Positions 52,802 through 61,863 of a DNA stretch of 64,000 bases are shown piece by piece. This stretch comes from Verrucomicrobiota bacterium (GTDB lineage: Bacteria > Verrucomicrobiota > Verrucomicrobiia > Verrucomicrobiales > DEV007), in assembly GCA_030625775.1 (NCBI GenBank), contig DAOUQC010000008.1, positions 20,042 to 84,041 on the forward strand, read 5' to 3'. The position numbers were made by a program, and so were the translations under genes. Position 1 is the stretch's first letter; every line of letters begins with the position of its first letter. The notes beneath the pieces are model-generated. The model was not told the DNA's origin, ran no database searches, and saw only the letters and a program-made list of their open reading frames with translations.

Positions 52802-53134
52802 TCAGCTGCTCTTTGCGCCTCCTGTAGCTTTTTTCGCAGATCCCCCCGCTCCTCCACTGTCCTTTGTTTTTGTCCCTCCCTCCGGTTTGGATGAAGATCC
52901 GGAAGAGGATGCTGCCGAATCCTTCTTGGCAGCTTTTTTGTATGATTCACTACGGTAATCAGTGATGTAAAAGCCCGACCCCTTAAAAATGAGCCCTGCT
53001 CCCGCTCCAATCAAACGCTTCAAGGCCCCATCACAGTCCTTCTCAGGGCAATCGGTAAGACGATCATCCTTCATAGACTGAAAAGCATCAAAACGATGAC
53101 TACATTCCTGACATTCGTACTCGTAGGTCGGCAT
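52802..53134 (-). CDS. FmdB/CxxC_CxxC-type zinc ribbon protein
   Basis: 110 residues. MPTYEYECQECSHRFDAFQSM followed by CPEKDC gives the FmdB-type ribbon (Cys8, Cys11, Cys29, Cys34), then a GAGLIFKGSGFYITDYR block typical of the family. The C-terminal half is a low-complexity Ser/Lys/Gly tail. FmdB was named as a putative regulator of methylotroph genes; most homologs have no known function. It is 69 bp downstream of the RDD gene and 35 bp upstream of the 52059-52766 gene. Confidence 0.9.
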   Translation of the reverse strand: MPTYEYECQECSHRFDAFQSMKDDRLTDCPEKDCDGALKRLIGAGAGLIFKGSGFYITDYRSESYKKAAKKDSAASSSGSSSKPEGGTKTKDSGGAGGSAKKATGGAKSS

Positions 53135-53203
53135 ATTCTAAATTACATTTATTCCCAGCATATTCAAGCCCTTCAGCCTTCCTCTGTCAAAGCACAAAAC
53201 ACC

Positions 53204-53977
53204 TCAAATACGCATCTTGCGGTTGAACAGGGTGGCAACGACATTACGCACATACTGCTCATCAGAGAGTCCATGCGTCACCTCCTCGGGAAATTCAACT
53301 TTACCACGAAAAAAATCCGCCAGTTCTCTGAACACTTTCAAGCGGTCCTTCAGGGCCAGCTCATTCCGGCGTAGAACGGCATCCAGGGCAAGCCTGACTT
53401 CATCCGGTGACACCTTCTGCCTCAATCGAGTCTCCAGGCGAGGGTACTGCTGAAACGAATTTTCATCCCCCTCCAGCAATTCGTCAATTTCCGGTTCAAG
53501 GATCACCTGGCGCCTGACCACCAAGGTTCCAGCTGCCAGATCCCCCAGTCTCTGGGCCCGGGCACTGAACAAACAGGCCAGTCCCCCCACCATGTAAAAC
53601 ATCGGCAGAGAATCCAGAACCCGAAATAGATTTCTCAAAACGATCTGGTTTAATTTAAGAGTCAACCCTCTTTCATCAATCACCTGCAACTTCATAATGC
53701 GTTTACCAAGCGTCTGCCCCCGCCAAAACCATTCAAAGAATATCCCGTAGCCCACCAGCGTCACAAACTGGAGAGCCACCATCAGAGCCATCGACATGTC
53801 TCCAGCCACCAGGGAAAGCAAATTTAAGACCTGGCTAATCAATTGGAATATGGCAACGATCACAAACAAATCGAAAGCCCACGCCACGCAGCGAGTCACC
53901 GGGCCGGCCAAAGGCAAAGCAAACTCCACCCCCTCCGGGGTCTGTATTTTCAATTCTGTCGTTTTCCCGAGAGCCAT
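53204..53977 (-). CDS. RDD-family membrane protein (MoxR cluster)
   Basis: 257 residues. The RDD signature is present: VTRCVAWAFDLFVIVAIF with the Arg...Asp in the first helix, two more helices (about 55-85 and 115-140), and a QTLGKRIMKLQVI block between them. The C-terminal ~110 residues are a charged cytoplasmic helical region. Seven bp separate its ATG from the SpoIIM-family gene stop. In several phyla RDD and SpoIIM-type genes accompany MoxR and DUF58; their joint role is unknown, though RDD proteins have been linked to transport. Confidence 0.88.
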   Translation of the reverse strand: MALGKTTELKIQTPEGVEFALPLAGPVTRCVAWAFDLFVIVAIFQLISQVLNLLSLVAGDMSMALMVALQFVTLVGYGIFFEWFWRGQTLGKRIMKLQVIDERGLTLKLNQIVLRNLFRVLDSLPMFYMVGGLACLFSARAQRLGDLAAGTLVVRRQVILEPEIDELLEGDENSFQQYPRLETRLRQKVSPDEVRLALDAVLRRNELALKDRLKVFRELADFFRGKVEFPEEVTHGLSDEQYVRNVVATLFNRKMRI

Positions 53978-53984
53978 TGCTTCC

Positions 53985-54995
53985 CTAATTTTTACGGTTT
54001 TCCTTGCCTGACTTACGACCGCTGAATGACAAAAATAAGATCAAGCCCAGCAATTCAAACACCCCGAATATAATTTTTCCCGGATACAAAGCCGGGCCAT
54101 GATATTGAGATAAAAAGGACTCAATGATGCCCGCCCACACCATCATCAAGGAGGCACCAATGATCAAGGTGATCAAATCTGCACGGATCAGTCTCAGCCG
54201 TTGACGCAACCGCAAATTGGTTCCCCAACCAAACATCGCCCGGCCCAATACGATCCCCGCCTGCCCGCCAATAAAAATAGCCGGCAGCTCAATCGATCCA
54301 TGTGGCAACAACCAGGCCACCAAAAAAACGGCTTGCCCGTCCGCCACATAATCAAAGGCGATGGCACCAAGCATAGCCCCGTTAAAAAACATCATGATCA
54401 CCGTGAATACGCCGTAAGTGAAACCCATGACCATCGCCATGTAACTCACCTTGATATTATTAGCCATCAAACTGGCAGAAAAAGTCTGGCGAGATTCAAA
54501 AAAATCAAATTCCTGATTCTCCTCTTTTTTTACCCGGTCGGACGGCTTGCCCGACAGATGGCCAAACTGGCTCGGAATGATATCAGTCTTTATATCGTAA
54601 TCAGTCGCAAGCATGCCCGCCCCGAAACCCGCCCCTACAAAGAAGGTGCCTATTGATAAAGCAAAAGCCCGCCAATGACGCCTGAAGGTCTGGGGAAAGG
54701 TTCCCAATAACCAGCGAACCGGCGAAATGCGCGTACGCCGGCCACTTTCCTCGTGCAATTGACTGTAAGCTCTGGCGACCAGACTCTCCAGATAGGTTTT
54801 GATTTCCACATCACCGGCAAACGTTTTGATTTTAACCAGATCTGAAGAGGTTCTCTGGTAAAGATACTGGAAACGCCTTACCTCTTTGATCGACATTCGA
54901 CGATCCGGCTGATCCCGTTGTCTTTTCAACAAGATATTCAGTTCATCCCAGAACGGCCGCTCTCTTTCGATAAAAATATCCAGATCCAAAATCAT
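53985..54995 (-). CDS. SpoIIM-family (stage II sporulation protein M-like) membrane protein
   Basis: 336 residues. An N-terminal cytoplasmic helical region (about 1-105, with RRFQYLYQRTSSDLVKIKTF) precedes about five transmembrane helices: FALSIGTFFVGAGFGAGML near 112, then MAMVMGFTYGVFTVIMMFFNGAMLGAI, LLPHGSIELPAIFIGGQAGIVLGRAM, LITLIIGASLMMVWAGIIESFLSQ, and a final one near 310. The HGSIELPAIFI block is the SpoIIM-family signature. It does not imply sporulation; the family is broad. It overlaps the DUF58 gene by 4 bp (ATGA), indicating coupling. Confidence 0.9.
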   Translation of the reverse strand: MILDLDIFIERERPFWDELNILLKRQRDQPDRRMSIKEVRRFQYLYQRTSSDLVKIKTFAGDVEIKTYLESLVARAYSQLHEESGRRTRISPVRWLLGTFPQTFRRHWRAFALSIGTFFVGAGFGAGMLATDYDIKTDIIPSQFGHLSGKPSDRVKKEENQEFDFFESRQTFSASLMANNIKVSYMAMVMGFTYGVFTVIMMFFNGAMLGAIAFDYVADGQAVFLVAWLLPHGSIELPAIFIGGQAGIVLGRAMFGWGTNLRLRQRLRLIRADLITLIIGASLMMVWAGIIESFLSQYHGPALYPGKIIFGVFELLGLILFLSFSGRKSGKENRKN

Positions 54996-56395
54996 ATCAA
55001 CTGCCTGCGTTTCACATTCAGATATTGCGTCACCGCTTCCGCACTCAAAGCTTCATGATCCGGCATCGCAAGCTCCACCCCCAGATGCCCCAGGCGTTTT
55101 TTGATCTCCCTGAGATCACGCCACTGAAAGTGTCCGCTCAAACATTCGTAAACTTCCATATCATCCGAGGGGATTTTTTTTGGAGAAAAAAGCGGGTGGG
55201 CGTGTTCTGGGCGCACCATGTTCACCAGAACCAGATGCTGGCGACTGATCAACTGAATGCTCTCGTAGAAACTTTCTGCGGTTAAAGGATCACTGAGATC
55301 GACCAGCATCACCAACAAGGCCCTCCGAGTCAGACGTTGGCGCAGGGAAATCATCAACTGCTCAAAATCAGGGGCTACTTTTTTGGGCTCCAGGGTATAA
55401 AGAGCATCACGCACCACATTGTAGTGATCGCGCCCATTGCGACTGCGGATAAAACGATCGACGCCATCGGCAAATCCCACAAAACCAAACAGATCCCCCT
55501 GCCGCTGCGCCACTGAAGCAAGAATCAACGAGCAATGCAAAAAGCGCTCAAGCTGGGTGGTCACCACCACATCACCTCCACTTCCATGTTCGATATTTTC
55601 AGGAATCACCAATTCATCCGCCTCGTCCAAAGGGGTGCGGATTTCCCGTGCACTCATTCTTGAATGATCCACCACCACATACACCTCCTGGGTTCTCTCG
55701 ATTTGATAAGTTCGCGTGACCGGCTCGCCGCGACGAGCCATGGCCTTCCAGTCGATGTCAGTATAGTCGTCCCCAGGCAGATACTCCCTGAGTTGCTCGA
55801 ACTCACGCCCCTTCCCCACTTGCCTTCTTGTATGAATCCCATTCGCCCCACGATTCAAAAACAGTCCGGACAAACGGCGCCGCTCACTACTCAAATCCGG
55901 GTAGGTGCGCACCTCCAAATTCATCGGTATTTGCCCGCGCATCAGCCACAAACCCAAACGTGAGGGAGTTTCCACGTAACAATTTTCAAAAAAATACTGC
56001 CCCCGGCGCAATGGCAGCAAACGATACTCGACACCAAACACACTATCGACCGGAACCTGGTCTATTGTCATGACCGGCAGATCCAATGCCCTGAATTCCT
56101 CCGGCAGCTTCAAGCCAAATCTCAAGCAACTCAAAAAAGCTCCCTTGCAGGAAAATCGCAGCGGCACGACAAATTCCTTCCCTTTGGTGCAACGCAAAAG
56201 ATCCTTGGTTTCAAGACTGACACCATCGAGTAAATGAGTCGAAGTCAACACATCTATGGCAGCGCCTATCAAGATAAATACAGGAACAAACATCGCGATC
56301 CCGGCGGCAGGGCCACCAAAAACCACTAGGGTCGTGCTTGGGATCACTGCCAGCACAGTGATCCACAGCAATAATCTGTTAGGTGCAAATTTCAC
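54992..56395 (-). CDS. DUF58 domain protein (MoxR partner, vWA-like)
   Basis: 467 residues. Two hydrophobic helices occur near the N-terminus (about 8-24 and 28-50), then a beta-rich domain to about 180. The DUF58 core GREFEQLREYLPGDDYTDIDWKAMAR sits at 196-220, and a vWA-like region starts with VYVVVDHSRMS (Asp243), a reduced metal-ion-dependent adhesion site, and continues with LLVMLVDLSDPL. DUF58 proteins are encoded beside MoxR ATPases and are thought to be chaperoned or activated by them. The ATG overlaps the moxR stop and the TGA overlaps the SpoIIM start, each by 4 bp. Confidence 0.92.
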   Translation of the reverse strand: MKFAPNRLLLWITVLAVIPSTTLVVFGGPAAGIAMFVPVFILIGAAIDVLTSTHLLDGVSLETKDLLRCTKGKEFVVPLRFSCKGAFLSCLRFGLKLPEEFRALDLPVMTIDQVPVDSVFGVEYRLLPLRRGQYFFENCYVETPSRLGLWLMRGQIPMNLEVRTYPDLSSERRRLSGLFLNRGANGIHTRRQVGKGREFEQLREYLPGDDYTDIDWKAMARRGEPVTRTYQIERTQEVYVVVDHSRMSAREIRTPLDEADELVIPENIEHGSGGDVVVTTQLERFLHCSLILASVAQRQGDLFGFVGFADGVDRFIRSRNGRDHYNVVRDALYTLEPKKVAPDFEQLMISLRQRLTRRALLVMLVDLSDPLTAESFYESIQLISRQHLVLVNMVRPEHAHPLFSPKKIPSDDMEVYECLSGHFQWRDLREIKKRLGHLGVELAMPDHEALSAEAVTQYLNVKRRQLI

Positions 56396-57378
56396 CGTGG
56401 GACTGCTATTTTTTCCATCAGTTTTCCGATGGCCTCAGACACCGTTATTCCTTCGATCTCATACTCTGGGCGCAAGACCAGGCGATGAGCCAATACCGGA
56501 TAAGCCATCGTGCGAATGTCATCGGGTGTGACAAAGTCCCTTCCTTCCAGCGCAGCCATGGCGCGACTGGATAACAAGAGGGCTTGAGTTGCACGAGGCC
56601 CCGCTCCCACCTCGATGCTGTCTATCGATCTCGATTCACGAATCAGATCAACCACGTAAGCGGTCAGCTCATCCTTGATCGTGATCCCTCTTAATGCCTG
56701 CCTCACCTTCTCCAACTCCCCTGCCTGCAACACCGGTTCCACCACATCCCTGGCCAACATCGCCTCGGGTGAATCCGTGCCCAGGGATCTGGAGGCAAGT
56801 TCCAACTCATCCTCTCGCTGCGGGTAATCCATTTCCACCTTCAACAAAAACCGGTCTTTTTGTGCTTCAGGCAAAGGATAAGTCCCTTCGTATTCGATTG
56901 GGTTTTGAGTCGCAAACACAGTGAACTCCGGCGGTAGAATATGATTGACCCCATCGATCGTAACCACCCTTTCCTGCATCGCCTGCAGTAAGGCCGATTG
57001 TGTTTTAGCGGGTGCCCGGTTGATCTCATCAGCAAGCAAAAATGAAGTAAAAATCGCTCCCTTCACCAAATGAAAAGCCCCTTCTTTCATGTTGAAAACA
57101 TTGGTTCCAGTAATATCCGAGGGCATCAGGTCGGGCGTGAACTGAATCCGTGCAAAGTCACAACCCAGCACTCTGGCCAAAGTTCGCACCAGCAGGGTTT
57201 TTGCCACTCCCGGCACCCCTTCGATCAAAACATGATTACCGGTAAAAATCGCAATCAAACAATGATCCAACACCTTTTGCTGGCCGATAATCACCTTCCC
57301 GACTTCAACCCGCGCCCTGTCCAGGACGTCTTTAACGACCTGAACCTCTTCTCCGATTTTTTTAGTTTCTTCTTCCAT
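56392..57378 (-). CDS. MoxR-type AAA+ ATPase
   Basis: 328 residues. Walker A GVPGVAKT at 54-61, Walker B FLLADEINR (Asp117, Glu118), followed by APAKTQSALLQAMQE with the helix-2 insert region, sensor 1 VFATQNP, and a C-terminal lid with GAGPRATQALLLSSRAMAAL. This is the MRP subfamily pattern. MoxR ATPases act as chaperones for vWA proteins; here the DUF58 gene overlaps it by 4 bp. AGGAG lies about 13 nt upstream of the ATG. Confidence 0.94.
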   Translation of the reverse strand: MEEETKKIGEEVQVVKDVLDRARVEVGKVIIGQQKVLDHCLIAIFTGNHVLIEGVPGVAKTLLVRTLARVLGCDFARIQFTPDLMPSDITGTNVFNMKEGAFHLVKGAIFTSFLLADEINRAPAKTQSALLQAMQERVVTIDGVNHILPPEFTVFATQNPIEYEGTYPLPEAQKDRFLLKVEMDYPQREDELELASRSLGTDSPEAMLARDVVEPVLQAGELEKVRQALRGITIKDELTAYVVDLIRESRSIDSIEVGAGPRATQALLLSSRAMAALEGRDFVTPDDIRTMAYPVLAHRLVLRPEYEIEGITVSEAIGKLMEKIAVPR

Positions 57379-57406
57379 AAAATTTCATCTCCTGACTCTT
57401 AATTCC

Positions 57407-58735
57407 CTACTTATTGCGCAAAATCTTTACCAATTTCCCATAGGCATCACTAAGCGGCAATTCCTTCGGTCTATCCCGCCGGGTTTGCAGCAAGCTATCC
57501 ATCTCGCTCTGCTGCGATGAGTTCAAGGCCGCACCTCTCCCCGCCGTTCTACCTTCATCTTCCTGCCATACCTCCACGCACTGATCCAACAATTCGCCCG
57601 GCCGGATACTTCTGCGTAACAAACGAATCATCCCTGACGAGGCATCTTCTCCTGTAACCGTTCCCCCACTCGCCGCCAAACCTCGCTCCATCTCTTCGCT
57701 ACCCGGCACCAGAGACGATCCACTCGACCAGGCCAGCAAAGCAAGGAAGACAAACAAGCCGACAAAAAATCCGTGCAACCGGTAACGACGAATCAACTTC
57801 ATGATGCCACCACTTTCCTTACTTCCGTGAATGGTCTCATCAAATACCACCTTTCTTTTACCTCCGATCAACCACCAGAGAAGAGCCGTATCCTCCCCCT
57901 TCCACAAAGCTTCATTACTGGCAAAGTAGGAATCACTGGTCAGCACGATCCTCCCCCTTCCATAAGAGCGCTCCACCACCACCGGCAAGTCATCAATCAA
58001 GGCGACTTCTCTCCAATTTTCACCCAGTTCCTCAAAACGAAACTGGCTGTACCAATTGGGAAATACTTCCGGAAAACCGGAAACGGTCTTATCAGATGTC
58101 TTCTCATTACCGGGAGCCGCACGCACTACTTTCCAACCCTCATCAGGACGCTTGAACTCTTCGGGCACCATCAAATCTATCTGCACATGTTTCAAAAAAG
58201 GCTCATCTCGTTTTTCATCTTTTTCTTTTTCGTCATCATCACCCCCTTCTTCCCCATCCTCTTCAGATTTTCTTTTTATAGCATTTTTATCGTGCTTTTT
58301 TTTGATCTCTTCTCTTCTCTTGAACCAGTCTTTGTCATCTTCCTTTTCTTCACGAACGATCGGAACAAAACCCGGATTCACCACAATCACCAGGCGGGTT
58401 CCCTTGCGCACAGCTTCCAACACAGGCGAATCGTCTCTTGCCCGCAACCACTTCAACTCTGTTCTAGGCAATCCCAAAAGAAGCAAAGTGGTGTCCTTAT
58501 CCAATCCCTTGATTGTTTGCAATGACATCAAGTTACGGGAAACATCGATTCCCGGAAGCCTTTCCAAAGACTCGTAAAAAGCCCGTGCTCCAAGCGGGTC
58601 ACTACGCTTGGTCGAATAATGCGGGTAAATATCTCCCGGGCTGAAGCGCATCTCCATGATCGAAGCAAAGGCTGCAACCATGAAAACGAATAATACCACC
58701 AGGATCACCCAGGTTCCCTGACTCCTACGACGCAT
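57407..58735 (-). CDS. DUF4350-type membrane protein (MoxR cluster)
   Basis: 442 residues. An N-terminal transmembrane helix (about 9-27) is followed by YPHYSTKRSDPLGARAFYESLERLPGIDV, the DUF4350 opening. TTLLLLGLPRTE and TRLVIVVNPGF make the Rossmann-like core, interrupted at about 128-180 by a highly charged Lys/Glu/Asp insert. GRIVLTSDSYFASNEAL and VVFDETIHG follow, then a second transmembrane helix (about 318-338) and a cytoplasmic tail. DUF4350 resembles the GATase-like domain seen beside MoxR in many operons. It overlaps the DUF4129-type gene by 11 bp and is 28 bp upstream of moxR. Confidence 0.85.
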   Translation of the reverse strand: MRRRSQGTWVILVVLFVFMVAAFASIMEMRFSPGDIYPHYSTKRSDPLGARAFYESLERLPGIDVSRNLMSLQTIKGLDKDTTLLLLGLPRTELKWLRARDDSPVLEAVRKGTRLVIVVNPGFVPIVREEKEDDKDWFKRREEIKKKHDKNAIKRKSEEDGEEGGDDDEKEKDEKRDEPFLKHVQIDLMVPEEFKRPDEGWKVVRAAPGNEKTSDKTVSGFPEVFPNWYSQFRFEELGENWREVALIDDLPVVVERSYGRGRIVLTSDSYFASNEALWKGEDTALLWWLIGGKRKVVFDETIHGSKESGGIMKLIRRYRLHGFFVGLFVFLALLAWSSGSSLVPGSEEMERGLAASGGTVTGEDASSGMIRLLRRSIRPGELLDQCVEVWQEDEGRTAGRGAALNSSQQSEMDSLLQTRRDRPKELPLSDAYGKLVKILRNK

Positions 58736-60467
58736 GCCCCTCCTTTCCTGACCGAGAAGTCATGCAGGTGATTTTTTCATAATTTTCAGTGAAGTGCTCG
58801 ACCGCCTCTTCACCAATGTCATGCAAGCCATACCAAACCCATTCAAACAGGCCAACATTCTCACCGAAAGCCTCAATCACTGCCGGCATCGACCGGGCCT
58901 TCAATGACAATTCACCACGATAGTCCCGGTTTGACTTGAATCTCGCCACTTTCAACAAACCCTGTTCTCCCAAATGTGCCAAACTGGCGAGAAACAAAGC
59001 CCTCACAGCCAGTCGGTACTCCCCTTTCTCGATCTTCTCCCTGGCCATCCGCATCCACTCGTCTTCAGGCAACTGGGTGGCCAGAACCGCTTCACTTTCC
59101 AAATCAATCGGCCCCAACACCTCTACTTCTCCCTGCTGGGTTCCCGCCTGTTTTCGGCGACTGAGGATAATCTGGATCACCACCACGATGAGAATCACCA
59201 GTAACACCACCATCACAATTGAAGCCATTTTCCCAATCCCTCCAAAACCTTTAAGATCACCCGCATCCTTCCTTTCCTTGCCACCCGCAAAAAGCCGCTC
59301 CAGTAGTTTTTCAATTGCCTCGAAACTCTCTTTTACCGTTGCGACCAGGGACTGCAACAAATCCCTGACAAAGCCCCGTGCTCCCTCCGCTTCTTCCTCC
59401 TCCATTTGCTCCCGCGACAAACGCCACTGAAAATGTTTTTCCTGCAAAGTTTCCTGCACCGCTGAATCAAATTCAGTCTCCGATGCCTTGCCTCCTGCCT
59501 GTAAAACCGCAATCCCTGCTTTTTTCCCATCATCCCGGGCCATGCCACTTGCGGCAAAACTCATCAACAATGCAAACAAAGTCGCTTTTCCAAAACGGCC
59601 TCCCCTCAATCTGGTTTCAGAACCCTGCTGGTCCACCCCGGCTTTCAGAGCCGCCAGACGACTCAGAAGATCGGCCCCGCTCGTTCTTGACTGACCATAA
59701 AAACAACGGATGACGTAGAGTGTTTTTGTCAAAGGACTCACACAAAGGAATACGATCAGCAGGGTGCCAAAGATGAAAGTCGAGTTCATCAAAGTGGCTA
59801 TGGGGTTCAAGGTGAAAACACTTTCGACGCCTAACAACATTTTTGCCAGCATTGGCAGATAGGTCGCTGCCATCATCACACTCATCCACACAAATAAGGA
59901 AAATATAGTAATAATCGCTAGCAACAAATGGTTGACTCCCCACGCCCAATGCGACTGACGGGCGGCATCTGCCACCAGACTTCTCAAAGGTTTGTTACTG
60001 TAATCCTGGGTCAAACCCAGGGCGCTGACATTCTGGTAAAAAGCATAAACCCAGGCCAGGGGCATCAAGCATATCAAAGCCAGTGCCAATGCAGGAATGG
60101 CCGTTGATTGAATCAGCACCTGGGCGGCCAGATACCTCAGGGATCTCCCTCCCGATTTCTCAAAAGTCTCACCTCCGGCATTCAACTGAACCCACATCCG
60201 CCGACAGAATACCGTCTGACAGATTTTCATCCAAAAATAAGCCACGCCTACCAATAATGAGGCTAAACCCGCATCCTGAAGGGCGAAGCTGCTGCGACTC
60301 ATATCTGCCCAGAAATAGAACAAGCTAACCACAAAAGGCACCGCTCCAAGATAGTAGACAGCCAGGTTTGAGGTCGGCGAAACCCGCAAGGCATGAAATG
60401 CTTCCTCCAGCAAATCAAAGGCTCCTTTCTCACGGTATTTTTTTCGCCTGCTTCTCGCTCCTGCCAT
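58725..60467 (-). CDS. Multi-pass membrane protein with DUF4129-like C-terminus (MoxR cluster)
   Basis: 580 residues. About six hydrophobic helices lie in the first 270 residues (AVYYLGAVPFVVSLFYFWA near 38, further ones near 68, 115, 190, 235). Then come a hydrophobic segment near 300 and a hydrophilic periplasmic-type region (about 320-405), another helix (about 412-433, IVMVVLLVILIVVVIQIIL), and a C-terminal cytoplasmic domain with EYRLAVRALFLASLAHLGEQGLL and YRGEL, which is the DUF4129 signature. DUF4129 proteins commonly join MoxR, DUF58 and DUF4350 in one operon. Its start is 48 bp after the B-box gene. Confidence 0.82.
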   Translation of the reverse strand: MAGARSRRKKYREKGAFDLLEEAFHALRVSPTSNLAVYYLGAVPFVVSLFYFWADMSRSSFALQDAGLASLLVGVAYFWMKICQTVFCRRMWVQLNAGGETFEKSGGRSLRYLAAQVLIQSTAIPALALALICLMPLAWVYAFYQNVSALGLTQDYSNKPLRSLVADAARQSHWAWGVNHLLLAIITIFSLFVWMSVMMAATYLPMLAKMLLGVESVFTLNPIATLMNSTFIFGTLLIVFLCVSPLTKTLYVIRCFYGQSRTSGADLLSRLAALKAGVDQQGSETRLRGGRFGKATLFALLMSFAASGMARDDGKKAGIAVLQAGGKASETEFDSAVQETLQEKHFQWRLSREQMEEEEAEGARGFVRDLLQSLVATVKESFEAIEKLLERLFAGGKERKDAGDLKGFGGIGKMASIVMVVLLVILIVVVIQIILSRRKQAGTQQGEVEVLGPIDLESEAVLATQLPEDEWMRMAREKIEKGEYRLAVRALFLASLAHLGEQGLLKVARFKSNRDYRGELSLKARSMPAVIEAFGENVGLFEWVWYGLHDIGEEAVEHFTENYEKITCMTSRSGKEGHAS

Positions 60468-60515
60468 ATCAAATAATTCGGTTCTCTCGTGCCTGGTGCT
60501 TTGTAACAGCTTCTT

Positions 60516-60833
60516 TTATTCCCACACGGTGCCATCATGGAAGGTGGCCGGCACCAACATCAAGAACCTTGCTATAAAATAAAATAACATCCATACCAGC
60601 ACGATCCCTACTCCGAATTGCAGCACTGGAGCAATGATCCTCGCCAGGCGGCTCTGCCCTTTGTCCCCGCTCTTCCCACTTTCCTCATCCCTCAGGCATT
60701 GGGCACAAGTCAAACGACCGTCATGTTCGGTGATGCATTCGCCGCAAAAAAAACGTCGGCACTCCGGGCAGCGGGCGGCCGCCGCCCGATTGGGATGAAT
60801 CAAACAAATGGTCTTGGAGATTGCTTCCGACAT
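60516..60833 (-). CDS. Small zinc-finger (B-box-like) membrane protein
   Basis: 105 residues. The N-terminal half has a B-box-like array: CLIHPNRAAAARCPECRRFFCGECITEHDGRLTCAQC, with Cys/His ligands spaced as C-x2-H...C-x2-C...C-x2-C...H...C-x2-C. The C-terminal half is one transmembrane helix (about 66-92, IIAPVLQFGVGIVLVWMLFYFIARFL). It resembles zinc-finger segments at the N-terminus of some rhomboid and MoxR-cluster membrane proteins. It is 2 bp after the 60836-61852 gene and 48 bp before the DUF4129-type gene, so it is part of the operon. Confidence 0.8.
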   Translation of the reverse strand: MSEAISKTICLIHPNRAAAARCPECRRFFCGECITEHDGRLTCAQCLRDEESGKSGDKGQSRLARIIAPVLQFGVGIVLVWMLFYFIARFLMLVPATFHDGTVWE

Positions 60834-60835
60834 GA

Positions 60836-61852
60836 CTACACCTTGTTCACTCCCTTCCTCAGTATGACATTCAACAGGCCGACCGCTCCCAGTGTCAGGA
60901 TAAATAAAGCCACCACCAGAAAATACAGATAGAAACCCAGTGAACTGTCACTATTCACTTTGGCAAAAGCTTCGATATAGGAAAAGGGCGAAACGGTGAT
61001 GGCAGGATCCACTATTGCGGCATTCACTAAAAAAATAAAGCCGCCTCCCCCCACTGCCATCAAGCTGGCCAGCAAACCCCAAAGCGCAAAACGTATCCCG
61101 TCAGCGGTCAATCGTCGCACCGAGGCAGCGATGGCAAAAAGCATCAAGGGCACGAGCAGCAAACCCAACAACTGGGTCGTCCAGGCAATCATCACACTTT
61201 CGACATGCAATTGTACCAGCATCAACCCACCCATAATCAATGAAGCCGCAAACCCAGGGGCTGCTGCCATTGGAATCGACAGCCCTCCTGATTGATTGAG
61301 CTCTCGTATTCCGGCACCTGCTCTTGCACTTCCCTGAAGTTCGTCACTCCCCTCCTCAAGCAAAGCCTGCTGCGCCTGTCGGATGAGCTCATCGGTCGCC
61401 TCCGTCACCCTGCGAGCCAGGGGCAGGCGTGTGAGCATACGAAACCTCTCCTTTTTCAATGAAGTCTGCACTTCAACAATGCACCTTTGCCCAAGAATCA
61501 GAGTCCTCACAAACAAGAGCAAGAACAGCATCGCCAGTGGAAAGGGAAACAACAAGGTCACAACCAGAGGAGCAAACTCCCCCGCTTTCATCAAACTCAA
61601 TATCAAGACGCTCAAAGCTCCAAACAATAACAAGCCGATGGCGTAGAGGATTGCCGACACCCAACGTCCCGAGGTTCCCACAATCACCAGCGCCTGAATA
61701 TCTCTGTAACGAAAGCGCAAATACTCTTCGCTGAATGGGATCAAAAAACCGCTGCCTCTCACATACAACAAGTGATCCCCTCCCTGCCACAAGCTGGAAC
61801 AGCCGAACGCCCCCCGGGCCAAACGTTGATACTCACCAAACTGTTTTTTCAT
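60836..61852 (-). CDS. Multi-pass membrane protein of the MoxR cluster
   Basis: 338 residues. An N-terminal soluble part (YQRLARGAFGCSSLWQGGDHLLYVRGSGFLIPFSEEYLRFRYRDIQAL) reads like a small PH-type beta domain. Two helices follow at about 62-85 and 90-115; after a cytoplasmic stretch (about 120-185) come three or four more helices between 190 and 335, including LLGLLLVPLMLFAIAASVRRL. I do not recognise a named family. It is 11 bp after pdxJ and 2 bp before the B-box gene, the first cluster-specific gene of the operon. Confidence 0.75.
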   Translation of the reverse strand: MKKQFGEYQRLARGAFGCSSLWQGGDHLLYVRGSGFLIPFSEEYLRFRYRDIQALVIVGTSGRWVSAILYAIGLLLFGALSVLILSLMKAGEFAPLVVTLLFPFPLAMLFLLLFVRTLILGQRCIVEVQTSLKKERFRMLTRLPLARRVTEATDELIRQAQQALLEEGSDELQGSARAGAGIRELNQSGGLSIPMAAAPGFAASLIMGGLMLVQLHVESVMIAWTTQLLGLLLVPLMLFAIAASVRRLTADGIRFALWGLLASLMAVGGGGFIFLVNAAIVDPAITVSPFSYIEAFAKVNSDSSLGFYLYFLVVALFILTLGAVGLLNVILRKGVNKV

Positions 61853-61863
61853 AGCCAGCCCAA

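Noticed and set aside
57773..58525. 250-codon plus-strand ORF
   Set aside because: It lies wholly antisense to the DUF4350-type gene, and its Phe/Ile-rich part mirrors the Lys/Glu-rich insert of that protein.
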